From assembly GCA_964590225.1 (NCBI GenBank), contig CAZPWS010000004.1, positions 1-64,000 of the forward strand: 64,000 nucleotides of DNA, read 5' to 3'. Made by a program: the position numbers and the translations under genes. The notes under the pieces were generated by a model. That model was not told the origin of the DNA. It saw only the letters and a program-made list of their open reading frames with translations, and ran no database searches. The stretch comes from JAEUSG01 sp964590225 (GTDB lineage Bacteria; Fibrobacterota; OXYB2-FULL-49-7; JAEUSG01). This document shows, one piece after another, positions 50,984 to 60,695 of this stretch (the stretch's first letter is position 1; each line of letters starts with the position of its first letter).

Positions 50984-53086
50984 TTAATAATGATATTTTA
51001 GAGAGACATTCCATTCATTAGAAGGGTACAGTATCCATGAATAACCGCTTTCGGATGTTGTAACCATCTCTTTGTTTTGTATTGCCGCCCCATTTATATT
51101 TCTAATAGAAAAATCCGCATCAAGCCTATTTGATATCTTCCATTTTAATTGAACATTATGATAAAAGAGTCCGATAGCCTCTTCGTCATCCGGAACCTTT
51201 ATCGTATTGCCGAAATCTCTAAAAAATGGAGATTTGTAGTCCAGCCAATAAATAAAGTCTATATGATGCGCAGGCTTTATAACAACTTTCCCTAATAAAC
51301 TCAGTTCCGGTTCGTTGGGTAGTTGCTTACCATAATAGTTGTAAAGTCTTGCCTGATTAAGGGCCTGCTGCAATGTACCTCTAATTTCTGTTTTTATTAT
51401 TGTGCTAATATTGCCGGATATAAGCCATTCTAATCCGTAAGAATGGCTGCCAGCAAGGTTAACTGGCTTGGTCATGCTACCATCAGAAAGCATGACTATG
51501 CTGTTGCTTACCGTTGTACTAAACATGGATGCTTCAGCAAAAAAACTGTTTGTATAGTAGCGTACACCTAATTCATGCGTAGTACCATGTTCTGATTTAA
51601 GACCTGGATTGGGTATTACCGCACCGTTTGAGCCATATTTCTGCCTAAGACTTGGGAGTTTGACATAGCGGGCACTATTGACAAATATGTTTGTTTTTTC
51701 AGATGGTCTGCATTGTATCCCTGCATGTAATGACCACGGGAATTCAACTGTATCGGCGGCATGAATTTCCATTTCAAAAACACTATTCCGTCCTCCCCTT
51801 GTGGCGCTTCGAACCGCAGCTACCCTGCCACCGATCGACATATTCCAAATCATTTTGAAAATACTTTTTCTAAAATACATATCAAGGGCAGTTGAGGCTT
51901 CCTGCGAGTTACCAGGCCAGTCACCATGCGGAAATCCTGCGGCTCTTGTTTCTGTGGCTATTTGAGAAAGCTTTGTTTCAATAAATAGGTCAGCGCTCAG
52001 GGAACTATCCATAGCGAAATTGAGAAGAGTGCTGGCATTTAAAACATCAAGAACTGATTTTGCTTCACCATGTGAGTTCGGAGTTGAAGCAATTGTTCCA
52101 TGAAAAGTTCCGATGCTTTTGTCGAGACTTGTCCAGAATGTGTTACTATTCCATTTTAAAAAACCAATTTCTGGTGTAAAAGAAAAAACAGTTTTGCTTT
52201 GCTCATTGTAACCAAGTTTTGAATTTAATGTTAGTATGTCCTGACTATATTTTGCGGTTCTATTAAGCGACCCTTCGCTTCCGGGTATTCCTAATTCTGA
52301 TGATGAGTATGATATTCCTGATAAAAATGTTCGATTGTTGATAATGCTACTTGTAATATGAGCCCGTCCTTCAACAAAACGGTAATGATTATTCTCAACT
52401 TTATCTATACGATCGTCTGATTTATTATATGGTGTCTTATTTCTGTTTATATAGGGCCAGTTATTGATTGCGTCAACATGATTAAGGGAGCTAAATAGTA
52501 CCGTCTTTTCGGAAATGGGGCTGCTTAACTCGAGACTATATTTTTTATTACCGTAAGCACCAATTGAGGCTTGTGCCGAACCATTACTCCATTTTGAACC
52601 TATCTTGCTTTTTATGTTTACTACACCCCCGAGTCCACCGCCACCGAAACGACTGGGTGTTATTCCCTTGAATACCTCTATCTCATTAATTCTCTCCGTG
52701 TTTATTGCTGAAAGATCAACCGCGCCGCCCATTGCCGAGTTAAGCGGTATTCCATCTAAAAGAACAAGAACTTTGTCTCCAGGAACACCCCGTATAGAGA
52801 CGGTCTGAAAACTGCCTTGCCCTCCAAAACGGCGTGTTTGTACACCGCTTTGTTCGGAAACTACATCAGCAATACTCTTATTTGTTCCAGTCCACTCTTC
52901 GGCCTGTATCAGTGAATAGGAATAGGGCGCTTCAAGCTGTGGGGATCTTTGCTTGCCAGTAACAGTGATTGTATATTCATCTTCTTTATCATGCAGCAGA
53001 TCATTATTTGCAAGAGTATCCTTAACGGTTGCATATAGTATTGCTGTATGCAAAAAAATAAAAGCCCAGAAACAATAACAGCTCAT
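50984..53086 (-). CDS. TonB-dependent receptor, probable corrinoid (BtuB-like)
   Basis: The 700-residue protein has a signal peptide (CYCFWAFIFLHTAILYA), a TonB-box-like stretch (DEYTITVTGKQ), a plug domain (SVRQ/SIADVVSEQSGVQTRR, VSIRGVPGDKVLVLLDGIPLN, GGGGLGGVVNIKSK) and a beta-barrel ending in an aromatic residue (VSLKYHY). It overlaps the dcd stop by 4 bases. Sequence alone would also fit siderophore receptors; the cobalamin riboswitch and btuFDC-like neighbours point to cobalamin. Confidence 0.9.
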   Translation of the reverse strand: MSCYCFWAFIFLHTAILYATVKDTLANNDLLHDKEDEYTITVTGKQRSPQLEAPYSYSLIQAEEWTGTNKSIADVVSEQSGVQTRRFGGQGSFQTVSIRGVPGDKVLVLLDGIPLNSAMGGAVDLSAINTERINEIEVFKGITPSRFGGGGLGGVVNIKSKIGSKWSNGSAQASIGAYGNKKYSLELSSPISEKTVLFSSLNHVDAINNWPYINRNKTPYNKSDDRIDKVENNHYRFVEGRAHITSSIINNRTFLSGISYSSSELGIPGSEGSLNRTAKYSQDILTLNSKLGYNEQSKTVFSFTPEIGFLKWNSNTFWTSLDKSIGTFHGTIASTPNSHGEAKSVLDVLNASTLLNFAMDSSLSADLFIETKLSQIATETRAAGFPHGDWPGNSQEASTALDMYFRKSIFKMIWNMSIGGRVAAVRSATRGGRNSVFEMEIHAADTVEFPWSLHAGIQCRPSEKTNIFVNSARYVKLPSLRQKYGSNGAVIPNPGLKSEHGTTHELGVRYYTNSFFAEASMFSTTVSNSIVMLSDGSMTKPVNLAGSHSYGLEWLISGNISTIIKTEIRGTLQQALNQARLYNYYGKQLPNEPELSLLGKVVIKPAHHIDFIYWLDYKSPFFRDFGNTIKVPDDEEAIGLFYHNVQLKWKISNRLDADFSIRNINGAAIQNKEMVTTSESGYSWILYPSNEWNVSLKYHY

Positions 53087-53610
53087 TTGTCTTGATATAT
53101 CCTTGACGAAGTTGTTTCTATCTGTCCCTGATATTTACCGTGATATGGATTTTGAGCAGACTGCTCCATTGACACAATAACAATCTGACATATTCGCCTG
53201 CCTGCTTCTAGTTTAATTGGTATCCGGTTAGCGTTATATAATTCGAGCGTTACTGTACCCTCAAAACCGGGATCAACCCAACCTGCGTTTTGGATAAATA
53301 GCCCCATCCTTCCAATGGAGCTGCGGCCTTCAACAAAAGCCGTAAGATTAGGCGGCAAACTGATATATTCGATTGTTGACGCTAAAAGAAAAGAGTGCGG
53401 TGGAATAATTATTTGCGATTGTCTAAACTCGACATAATGCGCGGTATTCTGAAGATCAAGTAATTGCGTCTGCTTTTCATCCAATTGCAAAAAATGGTCT
53501 GATAGTCTTAAATCAATTGAAGCGGGCTGGATCTGCTCGTCAGTAAGCGGATCAATCCGAAGAATTTTATCTTTAAGAAGCTTTCGTAGTTTGTTGTCAC
53601 TTTGTACCAT
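53083..53610 (-). CDS. dcd: dCTP deaminase
   Basis: Makes dUTP (or dUMP in bifunctional forms) from dCTP for thymidylate synthesis. The 175-residue protein has IQPASIDLRLSDHF, PHSFLLASTIEYISLP, the catalytic FVEGRSSIGRMGLFIQNAGWVDPGFEGTVTLEL and the C-terminal lid GKYQGQ. It sits between nrdG and the receptor, overlapping the nrdG stop by 14 bases, which ties deoxynucleotide supply to the B12-controlled operon. Confidence 0.94.
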   Translation of the reverse strand: MVQSDNKLRKLLKDKILRIDPLTDEQIQPASIDLRLSDHFLQLDEKQTQLLDLQNTAHYVEFRQSQIIIPPHSFLLASTIEYISLPPNLTAFVEGRSSIGRMGLFIQNAGWVDPGFEGTVTLELYNANRIPIKLEAGRRICQIVIVSMEQSAQNPYHGKYQGQIETTSSRIYQDK

Positions 53611-54214
53611 ATAATTCTCCTAATAAAGCTGTCTGTTTTATAAAAGGAAGAAGACGGTGCCTTGTCCCTTTGGGCAGTATGGAATTTATCGCTTCAAGGT
53701 CATCGATCGAATTTATCTCACTATGTAAGGTGGTTCGAAACTCATGAGGAATACCACTCTGTAAAATTAACCTAACGCTCTCCATAATTGCGTCGAACGG
53801 CACATCAGAAGCTGAGACCGATTTGTGCAGCTGTTTTGGAGCCTTTATGTCCATAGCTACATAATCAACCAAGTTGTTTTCTAAAATTATGCATAACATT
53901 GCCGGTTTGCTGCCATTGGTATCAAGTTTTACAGAATATTCAAGCGAACGGATTTTTCTTAAAAAGTCCGGTAAATCTTCATGCAGTGTCGGTTCTCCTC
54001 CGGTCACAACCACATTTTTAACTTTATTCCGCCGAGCTTTAAGATGTTCATAAACCTTTTCTTCGCTAATTATATCACCGTAAAGCTGAGGCAAAACAAG
54101 CTCCGGATTATGACAATATGAACAGCGGAAATTGCAACCCTGTGTAAACAAAACCATTGCCGGTTTTCCGGGATAATCGGTAAGAGAAAGCGGTTCGATA
54201 CCTGCGATTCTCAT
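53597..54214 (-). CDS. nrdG: Anaerobic ribonucleotide reductase activating protein (radical SAM)
   Basis: The 205-residue radical SAM enzyme has C27-x3-C31-x2-C34 (QGCNFRCSYCHNP), VTGGEPT for SAM binding, KLDTNGSKP and YVAMDIKAP. It forms the glycyl radical on NrdD. It overlaps the nrdD stop by 4 bases (ATGA), the usual pairing. The form with MRIAGIEPLSLTDYPGK at the start belongs to the NrdG2 group. Confidence 0.93.
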   Translation of the reverse strand: MRIAGIEPLSLTDYPGKPAMVLFTQGCNFRCSYCHNPELVLPQLYGDIISEEKVYEHLKARRNKVKNVVVTGGEPTLHEDLPDFLRKIRSLEYSVKLDTNGSKPAMLCIILENNLVDYVAMDIKAPKQLHKSVSASDVPFDAIMESVRLILQSGIPHEFRTTLHSEINSIDDLEAINSILPKGTRHRLLPFIKQTALLGELYGTK

Positions 54215-56358
54215 GATACATTTTCCGGAACAATATATTTTTTTCTTACAGAAAATTCAGCTAACTTGGCATCGTTCCATTGACTTGTAGGTCTTAAATA
54301 TCCAACAACCCTTGAATATATTTCGCAAATACCATTGCAACGCGGGCACTCTTTCACCTCGCCTGTAAGGTAACCGTGTTCGGGACACACACTGAATGAG
54401 GGAGAAAAAGTGAAATATGGCAAATGATAATTAGCGCATATTGTTCGTGTAAGCTCTTTAAGTGCATTTGGATCAGAAACCCGTTCGCCAAGATAAAGAT
54501 GCAAAACTGTGCCGCCTGTATATTGTGTCTGGAGGGAATCCTGTAAGTCGAGAGTTTTGAAGATGTCATTAGTAAGTGTAACAGGCAGATGTGTCGAGTT
54601 TGTATAGAATGGCGATGTTGCTGAAGAAGCAGGGTTCCCAAACGCGGCATTGCTGAAACGGTCAGCGTCTTTGCGTGCTAAACGATAAGAAGTTCCTTCT
54701 GCGGGTGTCGCTTCAAGGTTGTAAAGGTGCCCTGTCTCTTCCTGAAACTTGACTAAGATGTCTCGGATGTATTCAAGCGTTCGTTTGGCAAAAGCTTGTC
54801 CTGCTTCTGTTCCGATATGCGTATCATGCAGATTCAGCGCCGCTTCATTCATGCCGATTATACCGATTGTAGAGAAATGGTTATGCCAATAGGCACCAAA
54901 TCTTTTTTTTATGTTTCGCAAATAAAAACTCGAATACGGATACAGATTATTGTCGGTAAACTTTTCGAGGATTTTGCGTTTGACTTCAAGACTTGTCCTG
55001 GCGATCTCAAGCAACTTGTGTATGCGAATTATGAAATCATCCTCATCTTTCGATAAAAGCGCAAGTCGTGGCATATTAAGCGTTACCACGCCGACAGAGC
55101 CCGTTAATGGATTGGCCCCAAAAAGGCCGCCGCCCTTACGGTTTAGCTTTCTTAAATCAAGACGAAGACGGCAGCACATCGAGCGCGCGTCTTCCGGCGA
55201 CATATCAGAATTAACAAAGTTCGAAAAGTATGGGATGCCGTATTTTGCGGTGATTTCCCATAAGCCGGCCCTTTTGGGGTTATCCCAATCGAAGCCTTTT
55301 GTAATGTTGTATGTTGGTATTGGAAAGGTAAAAACTCTTCCCTTTGCATCCCCTTCCTGCATAACCTCCCAAAAAGCCTCGTTAAGCACATCCATCTCTT
55401 TTTGGAAATCACCATAAACCTGTTCCTGCATTTGACCGCCTACTACAACAGCCTGATTCATAAGTGTTTCCGGCACTTCAAGATCGAATGTGAGATTTGT
55501 AAATGGAGTCTGAAAACCTACCCGCGTAGGAACATTCAAATTGTAAACAAATTCCTGCAACGCCTGTTTAACTTCCTTGTAGGAAAGTTTGTCGAACGCT
55601 ATAAAGGGGGCAAGAAGTGTATCGAAATTTCCAAAAGCCTGAGCGCCGGCCGCTTCGCCCTGCAAGGTGAAAAAGAAGTTGGTTATTTGCCCGAGAGCTG
55701 TACGAAAATGTTTTGGCGGTGAGCACTCAATTTTTCCGGCAACTCCCTTAAAACCTTCACGAAGCAGATCCTGCAAATCCCATCCTACACAGTAAACGGC
55801 CAGAGTATTGAGATCGTGTATGTGGAAGTCTCCATTCTCGTGCGCAGATCTCACCTCGGATGGATAAAGATTTTCAAGCCAGTATGTTTTGGAAAGTTCC
55901 GAGGCAATGTAATTATTAAGCCCTTGTAGAGAGTAGGTCATATTGCTATTCTCTTTAACCTGCCAATCGCTTTTATGAAGATACTGGTTTATGAGATCAA
56001 CATTGGATTTTGTGACAATCGCCCTCAAGTGGGCGTGTTGCTCACGGTAAAGGATATAAGCCTTAGCCGTTTTCTTATAAACAGAGTTAAGAAGTACCTC
56101 TTCAACAATGTTTTGTATGGCTTCAACATCAGGCAGATCGAGACCGGTATTATGCTGCAAAATCGCAAGAACCTTAAGTGAAAAATGCGTTGCTGTGTCC
56201 ATTGTAAACTCACCGGTCGCTTTACCGGCCTTAGCAATGGCCTGTGTGATTTTGGATAAATCGAAACGGGTAATTTCTCCGTTCCGTTTTTTTACGCTTA
56301 TAACAGCAGAAAGTGTTTGTTGGGAAACATTTTTTTCGACAGATACATCTGAAAGCAT
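54211..56358 (-). CDS. nrdD: Anaerobic (class III) ribonucleoside-triphosphate reductase
   Basis: Reduces NTPs to dNTPs using a glycyl radical; oxygen-sensitive and B12-independent. ATP-cone at about 20-110 (VKKRNGEITRFDLSKITQAI), catalytic part with GSVGVVTLNMPRLAL and YNLEATPAEGTSYRLARKD, zinc cysteines CPEHGYLTGEVKECPRC and the glycyl-radical site Gly686 (SRVVGYLRP). ATG 56358 follows AGGGGG with a 6-base gap; an in-frame TTG two codons upstream is too close to it. First gene of the B12-riboswitch operon. Confidence 0.96.
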   Translation of the reverse strand: MLSDVSVEKNVSQQTLSAVISVKKRNGEITRFDLSKITQAIAKAGKATGEFTMDTATHFSLKVLAILQHNTGLDLPDVEAIQNIVEEVLLNSVYKKTAKAYILYREQHAHLRAIVTKSNVDLINQYLHKSDWQVKENSNMTYSLQGLNNYIASELSKTYWLENLYPSEVRSAHENGDFHIHDLNTLAVYCVGWDLQDLLREGFKGVAGKIECSPPKHFRTALGQITNFFFTLQGEAAGAQAFGNFDTLLAPFIAFDKLSYKEVKQALQEFVYNLNVPTRVGFQTPFTNLTFDLEVPETLMNQAVVVGGQMQEQVYGDFQKEMDVLNEAFWEVMQEGDAKGRVFTFPIPTYNITKGFDWDNPKRAGLWEITAKYGIPYFSNFVNSDMSPEDARSMCCRLRLDLRKLNRKGGGLFGANPLTGSVGVVTLNMPRLALLSKDEDDFIIRIHKLLEIARTSLEVKRKILEKFTDNNLYPYSSFYLRNIKKRFGAYWHNHFSTIGIIGMNEAALNLHDTHIGTEAGQAFAKRTLEYIRDILVKFQEETGHLYNLEATPAEGTSYRLARKDADRFSNAAFGNPASSATSPFYTNSTHLPVTLTNDIFKTLDLQDSLQTQYTGGTVLHLYLGERVSDPNALKELTRTICANYHLPYFTFSPSFSVCPEHGYLTGEVKECPRCNGICEIYSRVVGYLRPTSQWNDAKLAEFSVRKKYIVPENVS

Positions 56359-56376
56359 GGACAACCCCCTTAAATG

Positions 56377-56403
56377 AAAAAATCCTGCCCAAAATAGGCA
56401 GGA
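56377..56403 (-). terminator. Intrinsic terminator of the cobalamin riboswitch
   Basis: On the minus strand, TCCTGCC-TATTTTG-GGCAGGA followed by TTTTTT, about 20 bases before the nrdD start. It should form when cobalamin is bound and stop transcription before the operon. Confidence 0.85.
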
Positions 56404-56454
56404 CTTACATTAAGTGACCATGCTTTTTTGAGCTTTTTACGCGAAAGCTAACTA

Positions 56455-56625
56455 TATTGCTGAAAACCAAAATATCCTGACTTACGGTTCGTTCTACTTG
56501 CCCAGCCTTCCCAACTCTGTTAAAGAGTAGTGGCATCTAAAAAGGCGTTCGTCCCCGCTCACAGTGACGCGATCGTGCTTGAATTTCACAAGCTTCCTTT
56601 GGTGAATCAGTTTAAAAGAACAACT
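56455..56625 (-). ncRNA. Cobalamin riboswitch
   Basis: The minus-strand leader has the conserved B12-element blocks in order: CACTGTGAGCGGGGACGAAC, TGCCACTACTC, GTTGGGAAGGCTGGGC and the B12 box AGTCAGGATA. An intrinsic terminator 50 bases further on gives an expression platform, and a strong promoter lies 10 bases upstream. The downstream operon (nrdDG-dcd-receptor-lipoprotein-btuFDC) is thus controlled by cobalamin level. Exact 5' and 3' ends are approximate. Confidence 0.92.
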
Positions 56626-56633
56626 CTAAACAC

Positions 56634-56662
56634 AATATAATGTGTTTGCAAATTTTTGTCAA
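56634..56662 (-). promoter_or_regulatory. Sigma-70-type promoter of the nrdD-btuC operon
   Basis: On the minus strand: TTGACA (56657-56662), a 17-base spacer and TATATT (56634-56639). A near-consensus promoter immediately upstream of the cobalamin riboswitch. Confidence 0.8.
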
Positions 56663-56676
56663 CCCATATGTTTGAG

Positions 56677-57642
56677 TTAAGGTTTATAAGACTGAACACT
56701 TAATAATTCACTTACCTCTTCTCTAAGAACAGACTGAATAAAATCAAGTGTCCCTCGCCCCGCACTCGCACAAGATGCACACGCACCGAGATATTGAATG
56801 TAGATGGTGTCTCCCACTATATCCATTATTTCCACTCCACCAGAATCAGCAGAAAGACTTGGCCTAACAGAAGCGTCAAGCACCTTCTCAAGTACTTTCA
56901 GTTTTTGTGGGATAGTCATGCTTTTAAAATCATTCTTGCCCATCGAGGTACCCGCAAGCTTTGAAGCACTCTTGTTTTTATTTAGCATACCATCAAGAAT
57001 ATCGACAAGATAAACATTTTTAGGTTCATGCCCACCTGGCCTAATACATGAACCGCAGTATGAACCGGCACCGGTAACCTCAATAATCTGTTCAACAGTT
57101 GTAAGCCCCTTTTCGCGAATAGCATCCTCAATAGATTTTCGTGTAATTCTGCCACAGTGGCAAATAATCTCTTTTTCTTCGTAGGTTTTTACATCAACCC
57201 CTTTATAATCTGCAACCGCCTTTTTAATAACATCGTATGCCATTACGCTGCAATGCATTTTTTGTCCGGGAACCGAAGGTGTGTCTGCCTTGTCCCTAAG
57301 CGCAGCTTCAACTTCAAGATTCGTTATGGTTACCGCTTCGTCAACATTCTTCCCAATGCACAATTCTGTCATCATATCCGCAGCTGCAATAGCTGTGCCA
57401 CAGCCATATGATTTAAATTTGGCGTCAACAATCCTGCCTGAAGATTCATCAACAAGCAAAAAAAGCTCCACAGCATCACCGCAAGCCTCACTGCCATGCA
57501 ATACATCAATTAGCCGAAGCCCCCTTTTAGCTGCTTCAGCTTCGGTGAAAGAGCCAAAATGGGTAGGATTATTCATCCGTTGACGCACCTTCTCAGAATA
57601 TGTGTCCCACAACCCCTTGCCAATTAGCGATTCTTTACCCAT
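56677..57642 (-). CDS. nifU: NifU-type Fe-S cluster scaffold protein
   Basis: The 321-residue protein has the three NifU modules: IscU-like with C54, C81, C131 (SEACGDAVEL, YGCGTAIAA, MHCSVMA), a BFD-like [2Fe-2S] segment (C161, C163, C196, C199; ICHCGR, YCGSC) and a Nfu-like end with C288-x2-C291 (LGACASC). It assembles clusters with NifS, whose gene overlaps its start by 8 bases upstream. Nitrogenase genes are absent here; in FCB anaerobes NifUS often serve general Fe-S assembly, including the radical SAM enzymes of this window. Confidence 0.94.
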   Translation of the reverse strand: MGKESLIGKGLWDTYSEKVRQRMNNPTHFGSFTEAEAAKRGLRLIDVLHGSEACGDAVELFLLVDESSGRIVDAKFKSYGCGTAIAAADMMTELCIGKNVDEAVTITNLEVEAALRDKADTPSVPGQKMHCSVMAYDVIKKAVADYKGVDVKTYEEKEIICHCGRITRKSIEDAIREKGLTTVEQIIEVTGAGSYCGSCIRPGGHEPKNVYLVDILDGMLNKNKSASKLAGTSMGKNDFKSMTIPQKLKVLEKVLDASVRPSLSADSGGVEIMDIVGDTIYIQYLGACASCASAGRGTLDFIQSVLREEVSELLSVQSYKP

Positions 57643-58822
57643 TTGTTAAATCCTCTTTATACGCTGTTGAAATGCTTCTTAATCTTCTAACCGTTTTACG
57701 GACTATATCAATTGCATATTCAATCTCTTTTTCGGTTGTATATCTGGAGAGCGAGAAGCGTATAGCCGAATGTGTTAATTCGGGCGGTAGTCGCATAGCA
57801 GTAAGTACATATGAAGCCCTCTCACTCCCAGAAGCACAGGCAGAACCTGTTGAGGCTGCAATTCCAGCCTCGTTTAAATCCCATAAAACTGCCTCACCCT
57901 CCACGCCCTTAAAAATTAGACTGCTTGTGTTTGGGGTTCGGGGCGCCCCTTTTCCGTTTATTAGTACATCAGGTATTGTTTCAAGAATATTTGACTCAAA
58001 AGCATCACGCAATGCCTTTACATGTGTAAGCTCAATATTTATTCCCGACTTTGCCAATTTTGCCGCTGCCCCAAGGCCAGCAATAGCCGGCATATTTAGC
58101 GTTCCACCGCGAAGCCCCCCCATTTGCTCTCCACCCAATATCAGCGGTAACAGCCGCACGCCAGCCTTGATATAAAGAGCCCCGATTCCCTTGGGAGCGT
58201 GGAATTTATGGCCTGAATAGGTAAGAAAGTCGATATTCCCGCTATTTACGGAAACAGGTAGCTTACCAATTGCCTGTGTTGCATCGGTATGAAACAGGAC
58301 ACCCTTTTTGCGACACAAGGCGGCAATATCATCAACTGGATTTATTACGCCTGTTTCATTGTTAGCCCACATAACAGAAACAAGCGCCGTCCTGTCTGAT
58401 ATTGCCTGTTCTATGGTAGCAACTTCTATATATCCATCTGCACATACCGGCAAATAAGTAACTTTAACACCGAGAGTTGCAAGATAATCAAGACAACTAT
58501 TTACAGATGGATGTTCAATATTGGTTGTTATTATTTCGTCCTTCAGACCAGTTCGGATATACTGATTGTAAATCCCATACAATACAGTGTTATTGCCCTC
58601 TGTACCGCATGAATTTATTACAACACTGTCTTCGTCTTTGGCATCTATCAGCCGATAGAGATTATCATAAGCTTCCGCAAGATGAATTCGGGTATCAGCA
58701 CCAAATTTATGTAAGCTGTTTGGATTACCGTACAAATCAGTTAGAAATGGAAGTATTGCCGCTCTAACTTCTGGCGCCACGGCAGTCGTGGCATTATTGT
58801 CAAGATAAACAATCTGTTTCAT
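57635..58822 (-). CDS. nifS: Cysteine desulfurase, NifS type
   Basis: Releases sulfur from cysteine for Fe-S assembly. ATG 58822 (MKQIVYLDNNATT) is the conserved start; upstream in-frame codons run into the divergent agmatinase gene. 395 residues, normal for NifS. PLP lysine in LTYSGHKFHAPKG, sulfur-carrier cysteine in ASTGSACASGSE and EGNNTVLYG for PLP phosphate. Upstream of nifU with 8 bases overlap. Confidence 0.94.
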   Translation of the reverse strand: MKQIVYLDNNATTAVAPEVRAAILPFLTDLYGNPNSLHKFGADTRIHLAEAYDNLYRLIDAKDEDSVVINSCGTEGNNTVLYGIYNQYIRTGLKDEIITTNIEHPSVNSCLDYLATLGVKVTYLPVCADGYIEVATIEQAISDRTALVSVMWANNETGVINPVDDIAALCRKKGVLFHTDATQAIGKLPVSVNSGNIDFLTYSGHKFHAPKGIGALYIKAGVRLLPLILGGEQMGGLRGGTLNMPAIAGLGAAAKLAKSGINIELTHVKALRDAFESNILETIPDVLINGKGAPRTPNTSSLIFKGVEGEAVLWDLNEAGIAASTGSACASGSERASYVLTAMRLPPELTHSAIRFSLSRYTTEKEIEYAIDIVRKTVRRLRSISTAYKEDLTNG

Positions 58823-58874
58823 ACCAAAAAAATAGTATTTAGCAGATATGAAATAATAATTTAGATTATTCTGC

Positions 58875-59741
58875 ATGAGAATAGAATTCGGACGCGGTGA
58901 AATACCCGGAAAATTTACAGAATACAATAGTTCAAAAATCGTAATAATTCCAGTGCCATACGAGGGTACGGTGAGTTATGGACATGGCGCTGCCGCCGCT
59001 CCTGAAGCAATTCTGAAAGCCTCTTATTACCAGGAATTTTACGATGATGAACTCAATATTGAAACTTACAAATGCGGAATCCATACTCTGCCTGTCATAA
59101 AACCGTGTAAATCACCCAAAGAGATGATTGACCGTGTCGAACAAGTAGCTGACAGTGTTATTGCCGATGGCAAAATCCCTTTTATGCTGGGAGGTGAACA
59201 TTCGATATCATTCGGGCTATACAAAGCACTACACAAAAAATATCCTGATATTGGAGTAGTTCAGATAGACGCCCATGCCGATTTACGGGACTCTTACGAA
59301 GGAACAAAATACAGCCACGCCGCTGTAATGCGCCGTATCCGCGAAACATGCCAACATACTACCCAGATAGGGATACGATCATTGTGCCGCGAAGAAGCCG
59401 ATTACATTAAGCAACACAAGGCTTCTGTTTATTTGGCAAAGGATATACACAACAATAATGGCTGGATCGACAAAATGGTAAAGCAACTCCCAGAAGATAT
59501 TTTTATTACATTCGACATAGACGGCCTTGACCCTTCAATTGTGCCCCATACCGGTACACCAGAGCCAGGTGGGCTTCTTTGGTATGAAACGCTGGAAATA
59601 CTAAAAAGAATTTTTAAAGAGAAAAATGTTGTTGGTATAGATTTAGTGGAACTTGCTTCCGACAATACAAGTCGAAATTCTGATTTCCTTGTTGCCAAAC
59701 TCGCTTACCGTATGATGGGCTATAAAATCCATTTCTCGTAG
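58875..59741 (+). CDS. speB: Agmatinase (ureohydrolase family)
   Basis: The 288-residue enzyme cleaves agmatine to putrescine and urea. Manganese-binding motifs GGEHSIS, QIDAHADLRD and FDIDGLDPS, in the correct order and spacing. PVPYEGTVSYGHGAAAAPEAIL and TPEPGGLLWYE are agmatinase-like; arginase or formimidoylglutamase are less likely. No arginine decarboxylase is next to it, so the source of agmatine lies elsewhere. It ends in a 22-base overlap with the convergent radical SAM gene. Confidence 0.88.
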   Translation: MRIEFGRGEIPGKFTEYNSSKIVIIPVPYEGTVSYGHGAAAAPEAILKASYYQEFYDDELNIETYKCGIHTLPVIKPCKSPKEMIDRVEQVADSVIADGKIPFMLGGEHSISFGLYKALHKKYPDIGVVQIDAHADLRDSYEGTKYSHAAVMRRIRETCQHTTQIGIRSLCREEADYIKQHKASVYLAKDIHNNNGWIDKMVKQLPEDIFITFDIDGLDPSIVPHTGTPEPGGLLWYETLEILKRIFKEKNVVGIDLVELASDNTSRNSDFLVAKLAYRMMGYKIHFS

Positions 59742-60667
59742 GCATATTTCGCTTTAGCAAGCAAACTTCTGAAGCACAAACTATTAAATTGATACATAAA
59801 AGAAGGATCCATGTAACAGTTGATGGTACAACCTTCGCAAACCCCCAATTTACCCGACAGAGCTCTTTCTGCTTTGATTTTCTGGCTATTCCATAAATTT
59901 TCAAGTTCACCATTAATCTCATAACCTGCCTGCACGCCATGAAAACATGGAAGGAGCAATCTGTTATCTGCCGATACAACAATAACCGCATCACCAGCTT
60001 TACAGACAGGCTTTTCAGATAAATTCCCGCCACGAGCTCTTAATTCAAGAAACGCGGTATTAACATACACACCCCGTTTGCGTGACCATTTCCGCAGCAA
60101 ATAATCCAGCTCGCGTGCGTCACTGTTGCCAAAATAGCTGAAGGAAGGGTCGAGTATAAGAATTGCACCGAATTTGATGGCTGTTCCATACACAAAATCA
60201 ATTTCATTCTTGTTCTGTTCTGTTAATGTAAATATTATATCAAAAGCCATTTTTTCACTATATGCCGCCTCCAACCCCAACATGGCTCTCTCAAAGGCTG
60301 CCACTCCCCTAACTGAATCATGCACTACGGCGTTTCCATCAATCGAAATTCGTGGTAAATCAATAACTCCTCTAAGTTCCCTAATCCTTTCTTTTAGAAG
60401 TATTCCATTTGTAGTAACGCTCGTAATGAAACCGAGCCGCTTTGCTTCTACGAGTGCATTCGGCAAATCGCTAAAAAGAAGCGGCTCCCCACCCGTAAAG
60501 TCAACAAACTTAGCTCCAATTCTTCGTGCTGCCCTTAAATTATCAATAACATTACCAATCGATGCGGTTTTTGGTTCTAAATTAGGAATATTGCAAAATT
60601 GACAACGGCAATTACAAGCTGTCGTTACATAGTAGTGCAGCAATAGGGGCTTTCGCAAAAAGGGCAT
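59720..60667 (-). CDS. Radical SAM protein with SPASM/twitch-like C-terminus
   Basis: The 315-residue protein has C18-x3-C22-x2-C25 (TACNCRCQFCN), FTGGEPLLFSD for SAM binding, SIDGNAVVHDSVRG and a C-terminal cysteine group (KAGDAVIVVS, LLPCFHG, CEGCTINCYMDPSF) for auxiliary Fe-S. It is about 125 residues shorter than the candidate maturase near the left end. Related proteins modify peptides, lipids (HpnH-like) or tetrapyrroles; the job is open. Neither a peptide gene nor a partner is recognisable on the divergent side; the small exported protein 60696-61064 is the nearest gene. Confidence 0.85.
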   Translation of the reverse strand: MPFLRKPLLLHYYVTTACNCRCQFCNIPNLEPKTASIGNVIDNLRAARRIGAKFVDFTGGEPLLFSDLPNALVEAKRLGFITSVTTNGILLKERIRELRGVIDLPRISIDGNAVVHDSVRGVAAFERAMLGLEAAYSEKMAFDIIFTLTEQNKNEIDFVYGTAIKFGAILILDPSFSYFGNSDARELDYLLRKWSRKRGVYVNTAFLELRARGGNLSEKPVCKAGDAVIVVSADNRLLLPCFHGVQAGYEINGELENLWNSQKIKAERALSGKLGVCEGCTINCYMDPSFMYQFNSLCFRSLLAKAKYAYEKWIL

Positions 60668-60695
60668 GCTGCGAATATATTATATTTTGACTATG

